64,000 nucleotides of DNA. It comes from Niastella vici (GTDB lineage: Bacteria > Bacteroidota > Bacteroidia > Chitinophagales > Chitinophagaceae). The stretch's first letter is position 1. Every line of letters begins with the position of its first letter. The stretch is from assembly GCF_002077945.1 (NCBI RefSeq), contig NZ_LVYD01000002.1, forward strand, positions 1 to 64,000, read 5' to 3'. The translations under genes were made by a program, and so were the position numbers. The notes beneath the pieces are model-generated. The model was not told the origin of the DNA. It saw only the letters and a list, made by a program, of their open reading frames with translations, and did not search any database. Positions 51,938 to 59,985 of this stretch are shown here, piece by piece.

Positions 51938-52336
51938 ATGAAAAATTCAGCTAAAAACTTCGCATTCTGGACATCTATCCTTACCGGAGCATTATTGTTA
52001 TTCATCGGCGGCCGTTTTTTTGCCATACCAGAACCTGCCACTACTGCATATGGCATTCATGTGCCCACTAATGGCGACTTTTCGTTCCAATACATTAAAG
52101 GCATTCGCGATATCTTCACCGGCGCCATTTTATTAGTGCTGTTGTTTGCAAAAGAGTTTCGCGCCCTGGGCATCGCTTTATTGGTGGGTTGTATGATTCC
52201 CATGGTTGATTTTTCGATCGTGTTAACGCATCCGGGTTCTGAAACTGCGCGACTGTACCCGCATCTGAGTGCCGTACTGATCAGTTTGCCATTAGGCATC
52301 TATTATCTTAGAACAGCCAGGGTGAAAAAGGTGTAG
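51938..52336 (+). CDS. DUF4267 membrane protein
   Basis: 132 aa, four predicted helices (about 10-27, 58-76, 78-95 and 110-125). The segments G-G-R-F-F-A-I-P and Y-I-K-G-I-R-D-I-F-T-G, with K-G-I-R-D as the family hallmark, match DUF4267, a group with no established role. Its end lies 3 bp from the end of the next, convergent, gene. Confidence 0.88.
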   Translation: MKNSAKNFAFWTSILTGALLLFIGGRFFAIPEPATTAYGIHVPTNGDFSFQYIKGIRDIFTGAILLVLLFAKEFRALGIALLVGCMIPMVDFSIVLTHPGSETARLYPHLSAVLISLPLGIYYLRTARVKKV

Positions 52337-52339
52337 GGT

Positions 52340-53278
52340 TCAGGGCCCGGGCCTGTACAGTTCAATACCCGCGTTTTTTGATAGGCTGGAACTGAGCAGA
52401 AAGCTTTCTTCTTTTTTACCATATATGATGCGAAGGAGGGCCGTATTGGGCGGAAACATGCCCAGGCTCTCGGCATAGATCACCAACCGGTTGGGATAAG
52501 CAGGATACAGGGGAATTTTAATAATGTATGGTTTTTCTTTTAAACCCAGTTTTGGGACCAGCAGCTGGCCGTTATAGTACACAGTGATAGTATCACCATC
52601 AACAATGCCATTATCCATGAAACGGATCTCAACGGAATCGGCGTTTATGATATACCGGTTAGCGGGCGTTACCGGCCTGCCGGCAAAGAAATCACGGCCA
52701 ACAAGTGAATCCCTGTAAATAGGTTTTGCAAAAGTAAAGCTGGTTCCCCCGGTTTTCACAGCGAGCTGGCGGGGCGTAATATCGGGCTCATAAAGGAATG
52801 CAGCTTTATATACCAATGACCCCACGTTCTTTGTATAGCGGGCCACAATGTTACACAGCGTATCGCATTGTCTTTCGCCCTGTAACACCACGCTGTCGCC
52901 CTCCTTTTCAAAGGTATACTTCATACTGTCGCACAAAGCGCAATGCTTGGCCCAGGTATATTGGCCCGGCGGGTCCTTGAAGTACAGCACTTCCTTTAAT
53001 TTGGTCATGATGTGATCGGCATAAATGCGGCCGGTGATGCGGGTATGCAGGCGAACGGTTGTATCGGTGGGCAAAATGCATTGTACCACGCCTTCAAACT
53101 GTGAACCCTTCACCTTTGAGATCAGCAGGCGGGTATCAAAGGTTTTGGTGAGCTTGCTTTTTTCGCCAAAATATACACCGTTCCAGTTCCCTGCTATCCA
53201 TTGGTTATCCTGGCTGAAGCCCTGTAAAAAAGCCAGCGTACAAACCAGACACACAAAAACCAGTATATATTTTTTCAT
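52340..53278 (-). CDS. Secreted hypothetical protein
   Basis: 312 aa from the ATG at 53278, which begins an ideal Sec signal peptide (1-22); the longer frame to 53332 does not fit. A beta-rich N-terminal part (N-W-N-G-V-Y-F, then lipocalin-like strands) holds a pair of cysteines in K-H-C-A-L-C-D-S, repeated as R-Q-C-D-T-L-C-N; these may form disulphides. The C-terminal ~100 residues form beta-sandwich strands (I-V-D-G-D-T-I-T-V-Y-Y-N-G). I do not recognise the family. It is likely periplasmic or outer-membrane associated. Confidence 0.7.
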   Translation of the reverse strand: MKKYILVFVCLVCTLAFLQGFSQDNQWIAGNWNGVYFGEKSKLTKTFDTRLLISKVKGSQFEGVVQCILPTDTTVRLHTRITGRIYADHIMTKLKEVLYFKDPPGQYTWAKHCALCDSMKYTFEKEGDSVVLQGERQCDTLCNIVARYTKNVGSLVYKAAFLYEPDITPRQLAVKTGGTSFTFAKPIYRDSLVGRDFFAGRPVTPANRYIINADSVEIRFMDNGIVDGDTITVYYNGQLLVPKLGLKEKPYIIKIPLYPAYPNRLVIYAESLGMFPPNTALLRIIYGKKEESFLLSSSLSKNAGIELYRPGP

Positions 53279-53465
53279 TATTGGTACAGTTGTACAATTG
53301 TCATTGTTTGCGCCGATACCCATCGGGCGCAAAATTGAAAAAATTGCCTGTACAGTTCAGGAAGTGTGAAGGGGGTGCGAAAACGAAGCAATATAAAGCC
53401 AAAAAACAACCCGGCCAAAACCGAAAACAGGAATGGTAATAGCCTGTGAATTCCGGGGCGAGCAT

Positions 53466-53496
53466 AAAAAAATGAGGCACAGCCTGTAGCCATGCC
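53466..53496 (-). terminator. Terminator after the HAD hydrolase gene
   Basis: On the minus strand GGCATGGC pairs with GCTGTGCC (with two mismatched pairs) around ACAG, followed by CATTTTTTT. It lies 45 bp after the stop. Confidence 0.75.
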
Positions 53497-53540
53497 CCTT
53501 CTCTCAAACATGTAGTATTCGGAACCTTATTTAGATACAT

Positions 53541-54362
53541 TTATGCCACATTCAAAACAGGCTCATGCTGTTTATCGAGCACCTGTGCCAATAGATCTTC
53601 ATTGAGCAGGTCCTTTACCGATTTAATAATAAAATCAGGGGTATAACCAAACTGATCAAGATCAGTTTCCTGGGTTACGCCCGATAAGGTTAGCACAGTG
53701 GTAAAGCCCATTGAGCCCGCCCCCAGGATATCGGTGCTCATGGTATCGCCGATCATGATGGTTTCATCGGTTGACAGCTGCAATAGCTTGCGGGCCATAC
53801 GCATCATCACCGGACTTGGTTTACCCACGCTGAATGCCTGCTTACCGGTAGCAAATTCGAGCATGGCGACAAATGCGCCACAACCGGCCCGGTATTTTCC
53901 ACTGCCCACGGGGCAATTGGGGTCGAGGTTGGTGGCGATCAGCTTTGAACCGTTCATGATCATATTGATCGCTTTGTCGACCGACTCCAGCATAATGGTG
54001 CGGCCCTCGCCGATGATCACATAATCAGGATGATCGTCAACAATGGAATAACCCACATTATGTAGTTCGGTCAACAATCCGCCCTCCCCTATTACATAAG
54101 CCGTACCATGCTCTTTACGCGAGGCCAGGTAACGCGCCGTAGCCATGGCACAGGTAAAAATATCTTCATCAGTTACATTAAAACCCATTTTGCGCAATTT
54201 GTAGCACACATCGCGGGGTGTACGCTGACTGTTGTTCGTTAAGAACAAAAAAGGAAAACCTCTTTCACGCAATGAATTGATGAACTCAACTGCGCCGGGT
54301 ATTGGCTCACTGCCTTTGTAAATAACCCCATCCATGTCGATAAGAAAGCCTTTTTGTGCCAT
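53541..54362 (-). CDS. HAD-IIA hydrolase (NagD/AraL-like)
   Basis: 273 aa. HAD motif I, D-M-D-G-V-I-Y, with Asp8 as nucleophile and Asp10 as acid/base; motif II T-N-N-S-Q-R-T near 40-46; Lys in V-G-K-P-S-P near 184-189, and motif IV G-D-T-M-S-T-D near 206-212. The C2-type cap between motifs II and III marks the NagD group, which dephosphorylates nucleotides or sugar phosphates. It is a single gene with its own terminator. Confidence 0.93.
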   Translation of the reverse strand: MAQKGFLIDMDGVIYKGSEPIPGAVEFINSLRERGFPFLFLTNNSQRTPRDVCYKLRKMGFNVTDEDIFTCAMATARYLASRKEHGTAYVIGEGGLLTELHNVGYSIVDDHPDYVIIGEGRTIMLESVDKAINMIMNGSKLIATNLDPNCPVGSGKYRAGCGAFVAMLEFATGKQAFSVGKPSPVMMRMARKLLQLSTDETIMIGDTMSTDILGAGSMGFTTVLTLSGVTQETDLDQFGYTPDFIIKSVKDLLNEDLLAQVLDKQHEPVLNVA

Positions 54363-54730
54363 AGGTCTAATTTTTTTGTTTTAAAAATTGCTGCTTTTTT
54401 CAAAATGGCAGGCATCCTCTGGCTGCGTTCAACGCAAGCAGTTCATGACGAATGGACAAGCGAATAAATAACTCACAGGCAAGAAAAGATCGACGGCAAG
54501 AATTTGGCAAGAAGTTAAGTCAGGGGGCGAGTGTAGATTGTAACAGACGTACTATTTACAAACGATAAGTGCGTATCTTTTATTGTAAATAACGAAGCAA
54601 ATATAAGTGTTATTGATTGAAGATCAGGTTATGTTACCATTAAATATAAATGCACCACAAAGCATGTCAGGTTATTTCATTCCTTACAATGAAAAACAAT
54701 AGAAAAACATTACACAGATCACATTTTGCA
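54363..54730. other. Gene-free region with nested inverted repeats
   Basis: About 370 bp. TATTTACAA (54553-54561) and TTGTAAATA (54583-54591) enclose a GATAAG-type stem. It could be an operator or hairpin upstream of the HAD gene; no coding potential. Confidence 0.35.
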
Positions 54731-56122
54731 CTAAGAAATTTTTTCTTCCAGGTCTTTAAGCGCTTTATTATATCTGTATAGCACTTCTACATATTTTTCC
54801 AACACGGGTAATAACAACCAGCCGTTGGCCTTTCCATCAACCAGCATAAAATAATATTGCACGGCGCGTTGGATATCTTTCTGTTCAAGACAGATCCATA
54901 AACGGGTAAGCCAGAAATTGATCACTTCCGATGCATGGTATTGTTCATAACCCGGCACCGCCTCGCGAATATCGGTGTGTGCATAGATGTTCTCAAAACG
55001 CGTATCCGCTTCTTCCTGTATTAAAGCACCCAGGGCCATGCTAAAATGCAACACCGGGTAATATTTATACATTTTCAACGCATGTTGTTTGGCTACTTCG
55101 CACAGGCCATCCAGATCGAGTAAGATCCCCTGCTCATAAATAGTTTGTAATGCCAGCGGATTATGTGCATACTGGTTGGCCAGCGCGATCATGCGCGTTT
55201 CAAACTCCTGCATCTGTTGCTCATTGTTACGATCGAGCAAATCGGCCAAATCATCAGTAAGCTTTACCACTTCGGTATGTTCAGCCAAATGTTCTTCCAG
55301 TACATTATTGGGTTCTTCGGCCCCATGCCCTATTTCATCCCACATCTCGTGCCATACCAATTCTTCATTCGGCGTGCAGGTATTTATTTCGGGTGGCAGT
55401 AAACGCGTCAGCAGCTCGGCATGAATGGTGATCTGTTCCAGCACCGAGCGTTGCTGCACCTTTTCAGTATTCAACATATCATCTGAACGAATGTTCTGCA
55501 CATTGCTCAAACTCACTTCACCATGTGGTATGGAATCCATCGACATATTGATGGCGGCCGTTTCTTCCCGTAAACGGGGTGGCGCATCAGGATCTTCTAC
55601 TGTATAATAGTAATTTCCTTCGCCTGCATATTGCTTCAGCTTCAACAGTACATCGGCAAACTGACCGTGTTTTGCCACGATCAAATGTGGCAATCCGTCA
55701 GTACCAACAGGCACATCCACTACAGGAACTGCATTATTGTCTTCTTCCAGGATATAGCGGGTAATTTCGAAATTATGATGGGGATGAATATCAAACTCAA
55801 GGGCAAAATCGTGACCGGCATAAATGATATTATGCGCCAGGGCATAATCTATTTCCCTGAAATCGGCCAGCTGCTGGCTGTAGGCCAACATAAACTCCTC
55901 TTCTGAAGTATTGAAAAAAAACACGGTATCTTTTACGCCCAGGCACAGGAGATCGACCCGGTATAAACCAATCGTAACATTGCCGTTTGCATGTTTTCGC
56001 ATTACCGATACGTTGGCTATCTGGCTTTCTTCCCAATCTTTATTCACCATACATTTGCTCACAGGCATTGTGCGCGCTTTTGTTTGCACAAATTTCCGGG
56101 GAGACAGCGTTTGCATATCCAT
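54731..56122 (-). CDS. Conserved Bacteroidota hypothetical protein
   Basis: 463 aa from the ATG at 56122, which is preferred because the upstream part of the frame to 56236 is unlike a protein. The N-terminal part has V-T-I-G-L-Y-R-V-D-L-L-C-L-G-V-K-D-T near 31-48, and an Asp/His-rich stretch F-D-I-H-P-H-H-N-F-E. The C-terminal ~250 residues are predicted to be helical repeats. No family or active site could be named. It is not part of an obvious operon. Confidence 0.7.
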   Translation of the reverse strand: MDMQTLSPRKFVQTKARTMPVSKCMVNKDWEESQIANVSVMRKHANGNVTIGLYRVDLLCLGVKDTVFFFNTSEEEFMLAYSQQLADFREIDYALAHNIIYAGHDFALEFDIHPHHNFEITRYILEEDNNAVPVVDVPVGTDGLPHLIVAKHGQFADVLLKLKQYAGEGNYYYTVEDPDAPPRLREETAAINMSMDSIPHGEVSLSNVQNIRSDDMLNTEKVQQRSVLEQITIHAELLTRLLPPEINTCTPNEELVWHEMWDEIGHGAEEPNNVLEEHLAEHTEVVKLTDDLADLLDRNNEQQMQEFETRMIALANQYAHNPLALQTIYEQGILLDLDGLCEVAKQHALKMYKYYPVLHFSMALGALIQEEADTRFENIYAHTDIREAVPGYEQYHASEVINFWLTRLWICLEQKDIQRAVQYYFMLVDGKANGWLLLPVLEKYVEVLYRYNKALKDLEEKIS

Positions 56123-56471
56123 GTAATTTAATGTTGAGGTTATCGCCCGCCCCAACAAGTGAGCGCGAACGGAGTTGCTATTAGTTGAACAATCGTTTGT
56201 AATGCCTTTTCGCAGCAGTTGATCCCAGACCACCAAAGTAAACGTATTTTACACTATGACAACAGAAAAGTTGTTGTCATAATTTTCACACATTTCTTAA
56301 CATTAATGATAAAAGGTTGTTTGATATTGTTTTGCATGCAACAAACTATTAGATAAGGATCATTAAATTTTCTTACCCCCTTTGTGGTATTGTTCTGACC
56401 GTTACAAACCCCTAGATTTGATGTTGCACGAATTACAATCACTCCTGCCCGGCCAACATTAATCGAACTAT
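56123..56471. other. Divergent intergenic region
   Basis: About 350 bp with an inverted repeat TATGACAAC/GTTGTCATA (56255-56281, spacer 9 bp), located between the promoters of the two divergent genes. No other feature. Confidence 0.35.
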
Positions 56472-56831
56472 ATGTTTTTGCCTGCAATTTTTAAAAACAC
56501 ACTGTCATTGCTTTTGTTAGCAATCCTGCCTGCAATAACCTGCATAATTACCAGCTGCAGCAGCACTAAAATCATTACGGAATACGATTGTGCCGATGCC
56601 GCCAATATCAACAGGGACACTACGGTATGGCATTACTTCTGGGGCTTGAAACAGGCAAAAGACATCAGGCCGCAATGCGACAAACGATACAACCACCTGA
56701 ACAAAGTGGTGGTAAAAAGCACCCCGGCCCACGTGTTATTAACGGTTATCACCCTGGGCATTGTGATACCACAAAAAATATCCTGGTGTTGCGCGCCCCC
56801 CAATCTGCAACCGGGACACCTGGGGAATTAG
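56472..56831 (+). CDS. Small Bor-like lipoprotein
   Basis: 119 aa. The signal ends in a lipobox I-T-S-C with Cys29. The mature part Y-F-W-G-L-K-Q-A and the later hydrophobic segment V-L-L-T-V-I-T-L-G-I-V-I-P resemble the Bor family (T-x-W-x-x-F-W-G-L, then a hydrophobic T-L-G segment), known as a serum-resistance lipoprotein in phage lambda but common in environmental bacteria. The gene precedes the FAD oxidase by 15 bp and may be co-transcribed with it. Confidence in the family is moderate. Confidence 0.65.
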   Translation: MFLPAIFKNTLSLLLLAILPAITCIITSCSSTKIITEYDCADAANINRDTTVWHYFWGLKQAKDIRPQCDKRYNHLNKVVVKSTPAHVLLTVITLGIVIPQKISWCCAPPNLQPGHLGN

Positions 56832-56846
56832 GAAAAAACGTTGACC

Positions 56847-58439
56847 ATGACATTACCTGAAGGCATAAACTTACTACCGATCACTGACTGGCAAAACGGT
56901 CATCAGAATTTCACCGTAAACCTCACAAAAGACGCAAGCTTTAACTTACGGTTGCCTTTTGCATTTACCGAAACAGAAAAGAATTACCAGGCCACTACAA
57001 AAAATTTTCAGTGGCTCATACAACATGCTGTTGACAACAACCTCAAATTGCGCGCCCTTGGCAATGGCTGGAGCTTTAGTGATGTGCAGGTTTGTACTGG
57101 CGGACTGGTTGATACCCGTGAGCTGCGCACTTTCTTTAGCATTGGCAACAGTTTTTTATCGCCGCAATACCTGGCAAGCGGCAAAACCGCCAAAGACCTG
57201 GTATTTACCCAATGCGGCATGAGCATTTTGCAAATGAATAAAGAGCTGGAAGAGGAAAATGGCTGGCTGCGCAGTCTGCGCGCCTCCGGCGCCAGTAACG
57301 GACAAACCATTGCCGGCGCTACGGCAACCGGAACACATGGCGCGGGTATTAAAGCAGGGGCGGTTCATGACGCCATTGTAGGGTTACATCTTGTTACCGG
57401 CTTCAACCGCCATGTGTGGCTCGAGCGCGCTTCGAACCCCGTGGCATCGCCCGCATTTACCGACTGGCTGGGCGCTGAAATCTTCCGGGACGACGACCTC
57501 TTCAACGCCGCTGTGGTAAGCTTTGGAAGTTTTGGTTTTATTCATGGCGTGCTGCTCGAAACAGAACCTATTTACCTGTTGGAAAAATACACCTCGGCGA
57601 ACATCCCATATAACGACAACCTGAAACAGGCTATCAATGAATGGAAATTTGAAGCATTGAACGATTTTCTCCCCTTCCCGCCCGAAAGCCCTGGCCGTAG
57701 TTTATATCATTTTGAAGTACTGGTGAACCCGCATCGCTTCGCGGTTAATGATGCCGATAAAGGCGTTTATCTCAGAGCGATGTATAAAACACCTTACCGC
57801 ACTGATTATACAAAACCAGCACAACCCGGTGGCAATTTTCAATACGGTGATGAGTTGCTGGGACTCATTCAAACCATTCTCGATAATATCGGCAAGAAGC
57901 TTACGCAGAAATTGATACCACCACTGGTCACTAAACTGTTTCCCCTGGCATTTGCGGCCAATGAGCAGGCCACCGGTACCATTGGCGAGATCTTTACCAA
58001 TACAAAATTCAGGGGCAAGGCAGCAAGTGCAGCTACCGCTATTGACACCAGCAATGCCAGCCGCGCCATTGAAGAAATTGTAGCGCTGAATAGGAAGATC
58101 CCATTCCCCGGCGCCCTGGCATTACGATTTGTAAAAGGCACCCAGGCCACGCTGGGCTTTACGAAATTCGAAAAGACCTGCGTACTGGAAATGGATGGCG
58201 TTGAATCGGCCACCAGCCGGAAGTTCTTTTCCTCCGTATGGGACCGCTTTGAAGCCATTGGCCTCCCCTATACCCTGCACTGGGGCAAGATCAACTTTAA
58301 CCTAACAGAAGCGCGCATTCGCCAAATGTATGGCGACACGGCCGTGAATAAATGGCTTACTGCAAGACATAAATTGTTAGACAACGAGACGCAGAAAGTG
58401 TTTACGAATGAGTTTATGGAGAGAACGGGGCTGATGTAA
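56847..58439 (+). CDS. FAD-linked oxidase (PCMH-type, ALO/cholesterol-oxidase-like)
   Basis: 530 aa. The N-terminal FAD-binding PCMH domain (about 30-215) has L-R-A-L-G-N-G-W-S-F-S-D, then the A-S-G-A-S-N-G-Q-T-I-A-G and A-T-A-T-G-T-H-G segments that cradle the flavin. The C-terminal half resembles D-arabinono-lactone oxidase. No signal peptide. Family members oxidise sugar lactones, polyols or sterols; the substrate here is unknown. The neighbour is the Bor-like lipoprotein. Confidence 0.85.
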   Translation: MTLPEGINLLPITDWQNGHQNFTVNLTKDASFNLRLPFAFTETEKNYQATTKNFQWLIQHAVDNNLKLRALGNGWSFSDVQVCTGGLVDTRELRTFFSIGNSFLSPQYLASGKTAKDLVFTQCGMSILQMNKELEEENGWLRSLRASGASNGQTIAGATATGTHGAGIKAGAVHDAIVGLHLVTGFNRHVWLERASNPVASPAFTDWLGAEIFRDDDLFNAAVVSFGSFGFIHGVLLETEPIYLLEKYTSANIPYNDNLKQAINEWKFEALNDFLPFPPESPGRSLYHFEVLVNPHRFAVNDADKGVYLRAMYKTPYRTDYTKPAQPGGNFQYGDELLGLIQTILDNIGKKLTQKLIPPLVTKLFPLAFAANEQATGTIGEIFTNTKFRGKAASAATAIDTSNASRAIEEIVALNRKIPFPGALALRFVKGTQATLGFTKFEKTCVLEMDGVESATSRKFFSSVWDRFEAIGLPYTLHWGKINFNLTEARIRQMYGDTAVNKWLTARHKLLDNETQKVFTNEFMERTGLM

Positions 58440-58619
58440 TCCCCCCAGCCCCCTAAAGGGGGAGTAAATACAGGTGCAGGCTAAAAACTAAAAGCCAAAA
58501 AACAAAATACGAATGGTATTTGCTTTTGGCTTTATGATTTGTACGACATTTTTATCGTACGATATTATTATCGTATAAACGTAAACCCAGGCAACTTCCT
58601 CCCCTTCAGGGGCGGGGGT
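58440..58619. repeat. Inverted pair of CCCCC-type hairpins flanking TCGTACGA palindromes
   Basis: TCCCCCCAGCCCCCTAAAGG (58440-58465) and, at the other end, CTCCCCTTCAGGGGCGGGGG (58594-58620) are hairpins of the same type in inverted orientation. Between them lie AAGCCAAAA/TTTTGGCTT and two related stems built from GTACGA/TCGTAC and TACGATA/TATCGTA. It fills the whole gap between two convergent genes. The terminal hairpins match a type of intergenic repeat often seen in Bacteroidota. Confidence 0.75.
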
Positions 58620-59750
58620 TTACACTCTTACATAGATCTTCTTCTTATCCATCCAGTACCCCACAGCCCAACATAGTAGCATATAAAGTACCGCCTGCAC
58701 CAGGGCGCCCACATATGGTGTGGCCAGGTGTACAAAGATGTTATCGTACAACCACCTGAAAACGGTAGTGCCCGAGGGGAACCGGAATACATTCCATAAG
58801 ATCACCAGCACCTCAGACAGCAGATAAATGAACAATGGATTTTTTCCAAACACCTGGAAGAAGGGTGTCCAGGCTGTTTTTTGCTGAATATCGGCCACAT
58901 AAACGATAGCAGAAATGATCAAACAATCCAGTCCCACTGTATGCAAGACAAAAGAGCTGGTCCATAATTTTTTATTGATGGGGAACGAATAATCCCAGAA
59001 ATGCGCCAGCACCAGACAGGCAAAACCAGCCAGCATCAATTTGGTAAGCGCTTCATACGCACCACCTTTCTGCTGCAGGAATTTCCCCACCCAGTAACCA
59101 CCCACTACATTGGCAATGGCCGGGAAGGTGCTTAAAAAGCCTTCCGGATCAAAAGGCACGCCTTCGCCATGGTATAAATGATCGGGACCAATCAGCAGCA
59201 AATCGAGCTTTAAAACGGCATTACCATGCAACGACAGGGGATCGGCCGCATCGCCAAAGAAATACAGCACCGGCCAGTACAATAACAAAATGGCAGCGGT
59301 GATAATGATGGTGGCGCGGAACTTCAGGAAATAGAGCATCAGCGAGGCAAAACAATACGCCAGCGCAATGCGTTGCAATACGCCGAAGATGCGCGTTTTT
59401 TCAAAGGCCATGAAATGGTATTCCCCGGTTGCTTTATCCATTCGCACAAAGGGAAACCAGTACATTAAATAACCCAGTATAAAGATCAGCAGTGTACGTT
59501 TGAAAATTTTAGCCAGTACAGATGCGGTGGAAGCCGTTTCCCATTTGGGCATCACAAAGCTCATGGCGTTTCCTACGGCAAATAAAAAGGAGGGAAACAC
59601 CAGGTCGGTAGGGGTAAAACCATGCCATTTGGCGTGCAGCAGCGGTGCAAAGGTATGGTCCCCATCGGGCGAGGTATTTACGATGATCATGAAGCAGATC
59701 GTCATGCCGCGGAAAACATCCAGCGCCAGGAATCGTTTTTGTTGTTGCAT
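58620..59750 (-). CDS. HGSNAT/DUF5009-like acyltransferase membrane protein
   Basis: 376 aa from the ATG at 59750; the longer frame to 59822 is not needed. About ten membrane helices. The first helix begins R-F-L-A-L-D-V-F-R-G-M-T, the L-D-x-x-R-G motif of the family, and P-T-D-L-V-F-P-S-F-L-F occurs near 54-64. Members related to heparan-alpha-glucosaminide N-acetyltransferase (NagX, COG4299) move acetyl groups across the membrane onto amino sugars. Substrate here unknown. Confidence 0.85.
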   Translation of the reverse strand: MQQQKRFLALDVFRGMTICFMIIVNTSPDGDHTFAPLLHAKWHGFTPTDLVFPSFLFAVGNAMSFVMPKWETASTASVLAKIFKRTLLIFILGYLMYWFPFVRMDKATGEYHFMAFEKTRIFGVLQRIALAYCFASLMLYFLKFRATIIITAAILLLYWPVLYFFGDAADPLSLHGNAVLKLDLLLIGPDHLYHGEGVPFDPEGFLSTFPAIANVVGGYWVGKFLQQKGGAYEALTKLMLAGFACLVLAHFWDYSFPINKKLWTSSFVLHTVGLDCLIISAIVYVADIQQKTAWTPFFQVFGKNPLFIYLLSEVLVILWNVFRFPSGTTVFRWLYDNIFVHLATPYVGALVQAVLYMLLCWAVGYWMDKKKIYVRV

Positions 59751-59873
59751 GTCGGTTTTTAGTTGGTGTAGCAGTAGTTTACCTGAACAAACCGAAAGTA
59801 AACAATTCAAACGAATACACAAATTCCGGCATTGTTAATACACCTAAAACTTTTATGTACCCGCCTGAATTCG

Positions 59874-59985
59874 GAAGTAGGAAGTAAGAAGTATGAGGTA
59901 TGAAGAACCCGATTATCGAAATTGTTGATTATTTATGAAATTTAAACTCTTCTTACTTCTTACCTCTTACTTCCTACCTCTGTAT
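59874..59985. repeat. Inverted heptamer element, GAAGTAA family, second copy
   Basis: Left arm 59874-59907 (GAAGTAG, GAAGTAA, GAAGTAT), core of about 40 bp starting GAACCCGATTATCGAAATTG, right arm 59947-59985 (CTTCTTACTTCTTACCTCTT). The right arm extends into the gene starting at 59960 and encodes its last residues. Confidence 0.85.
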
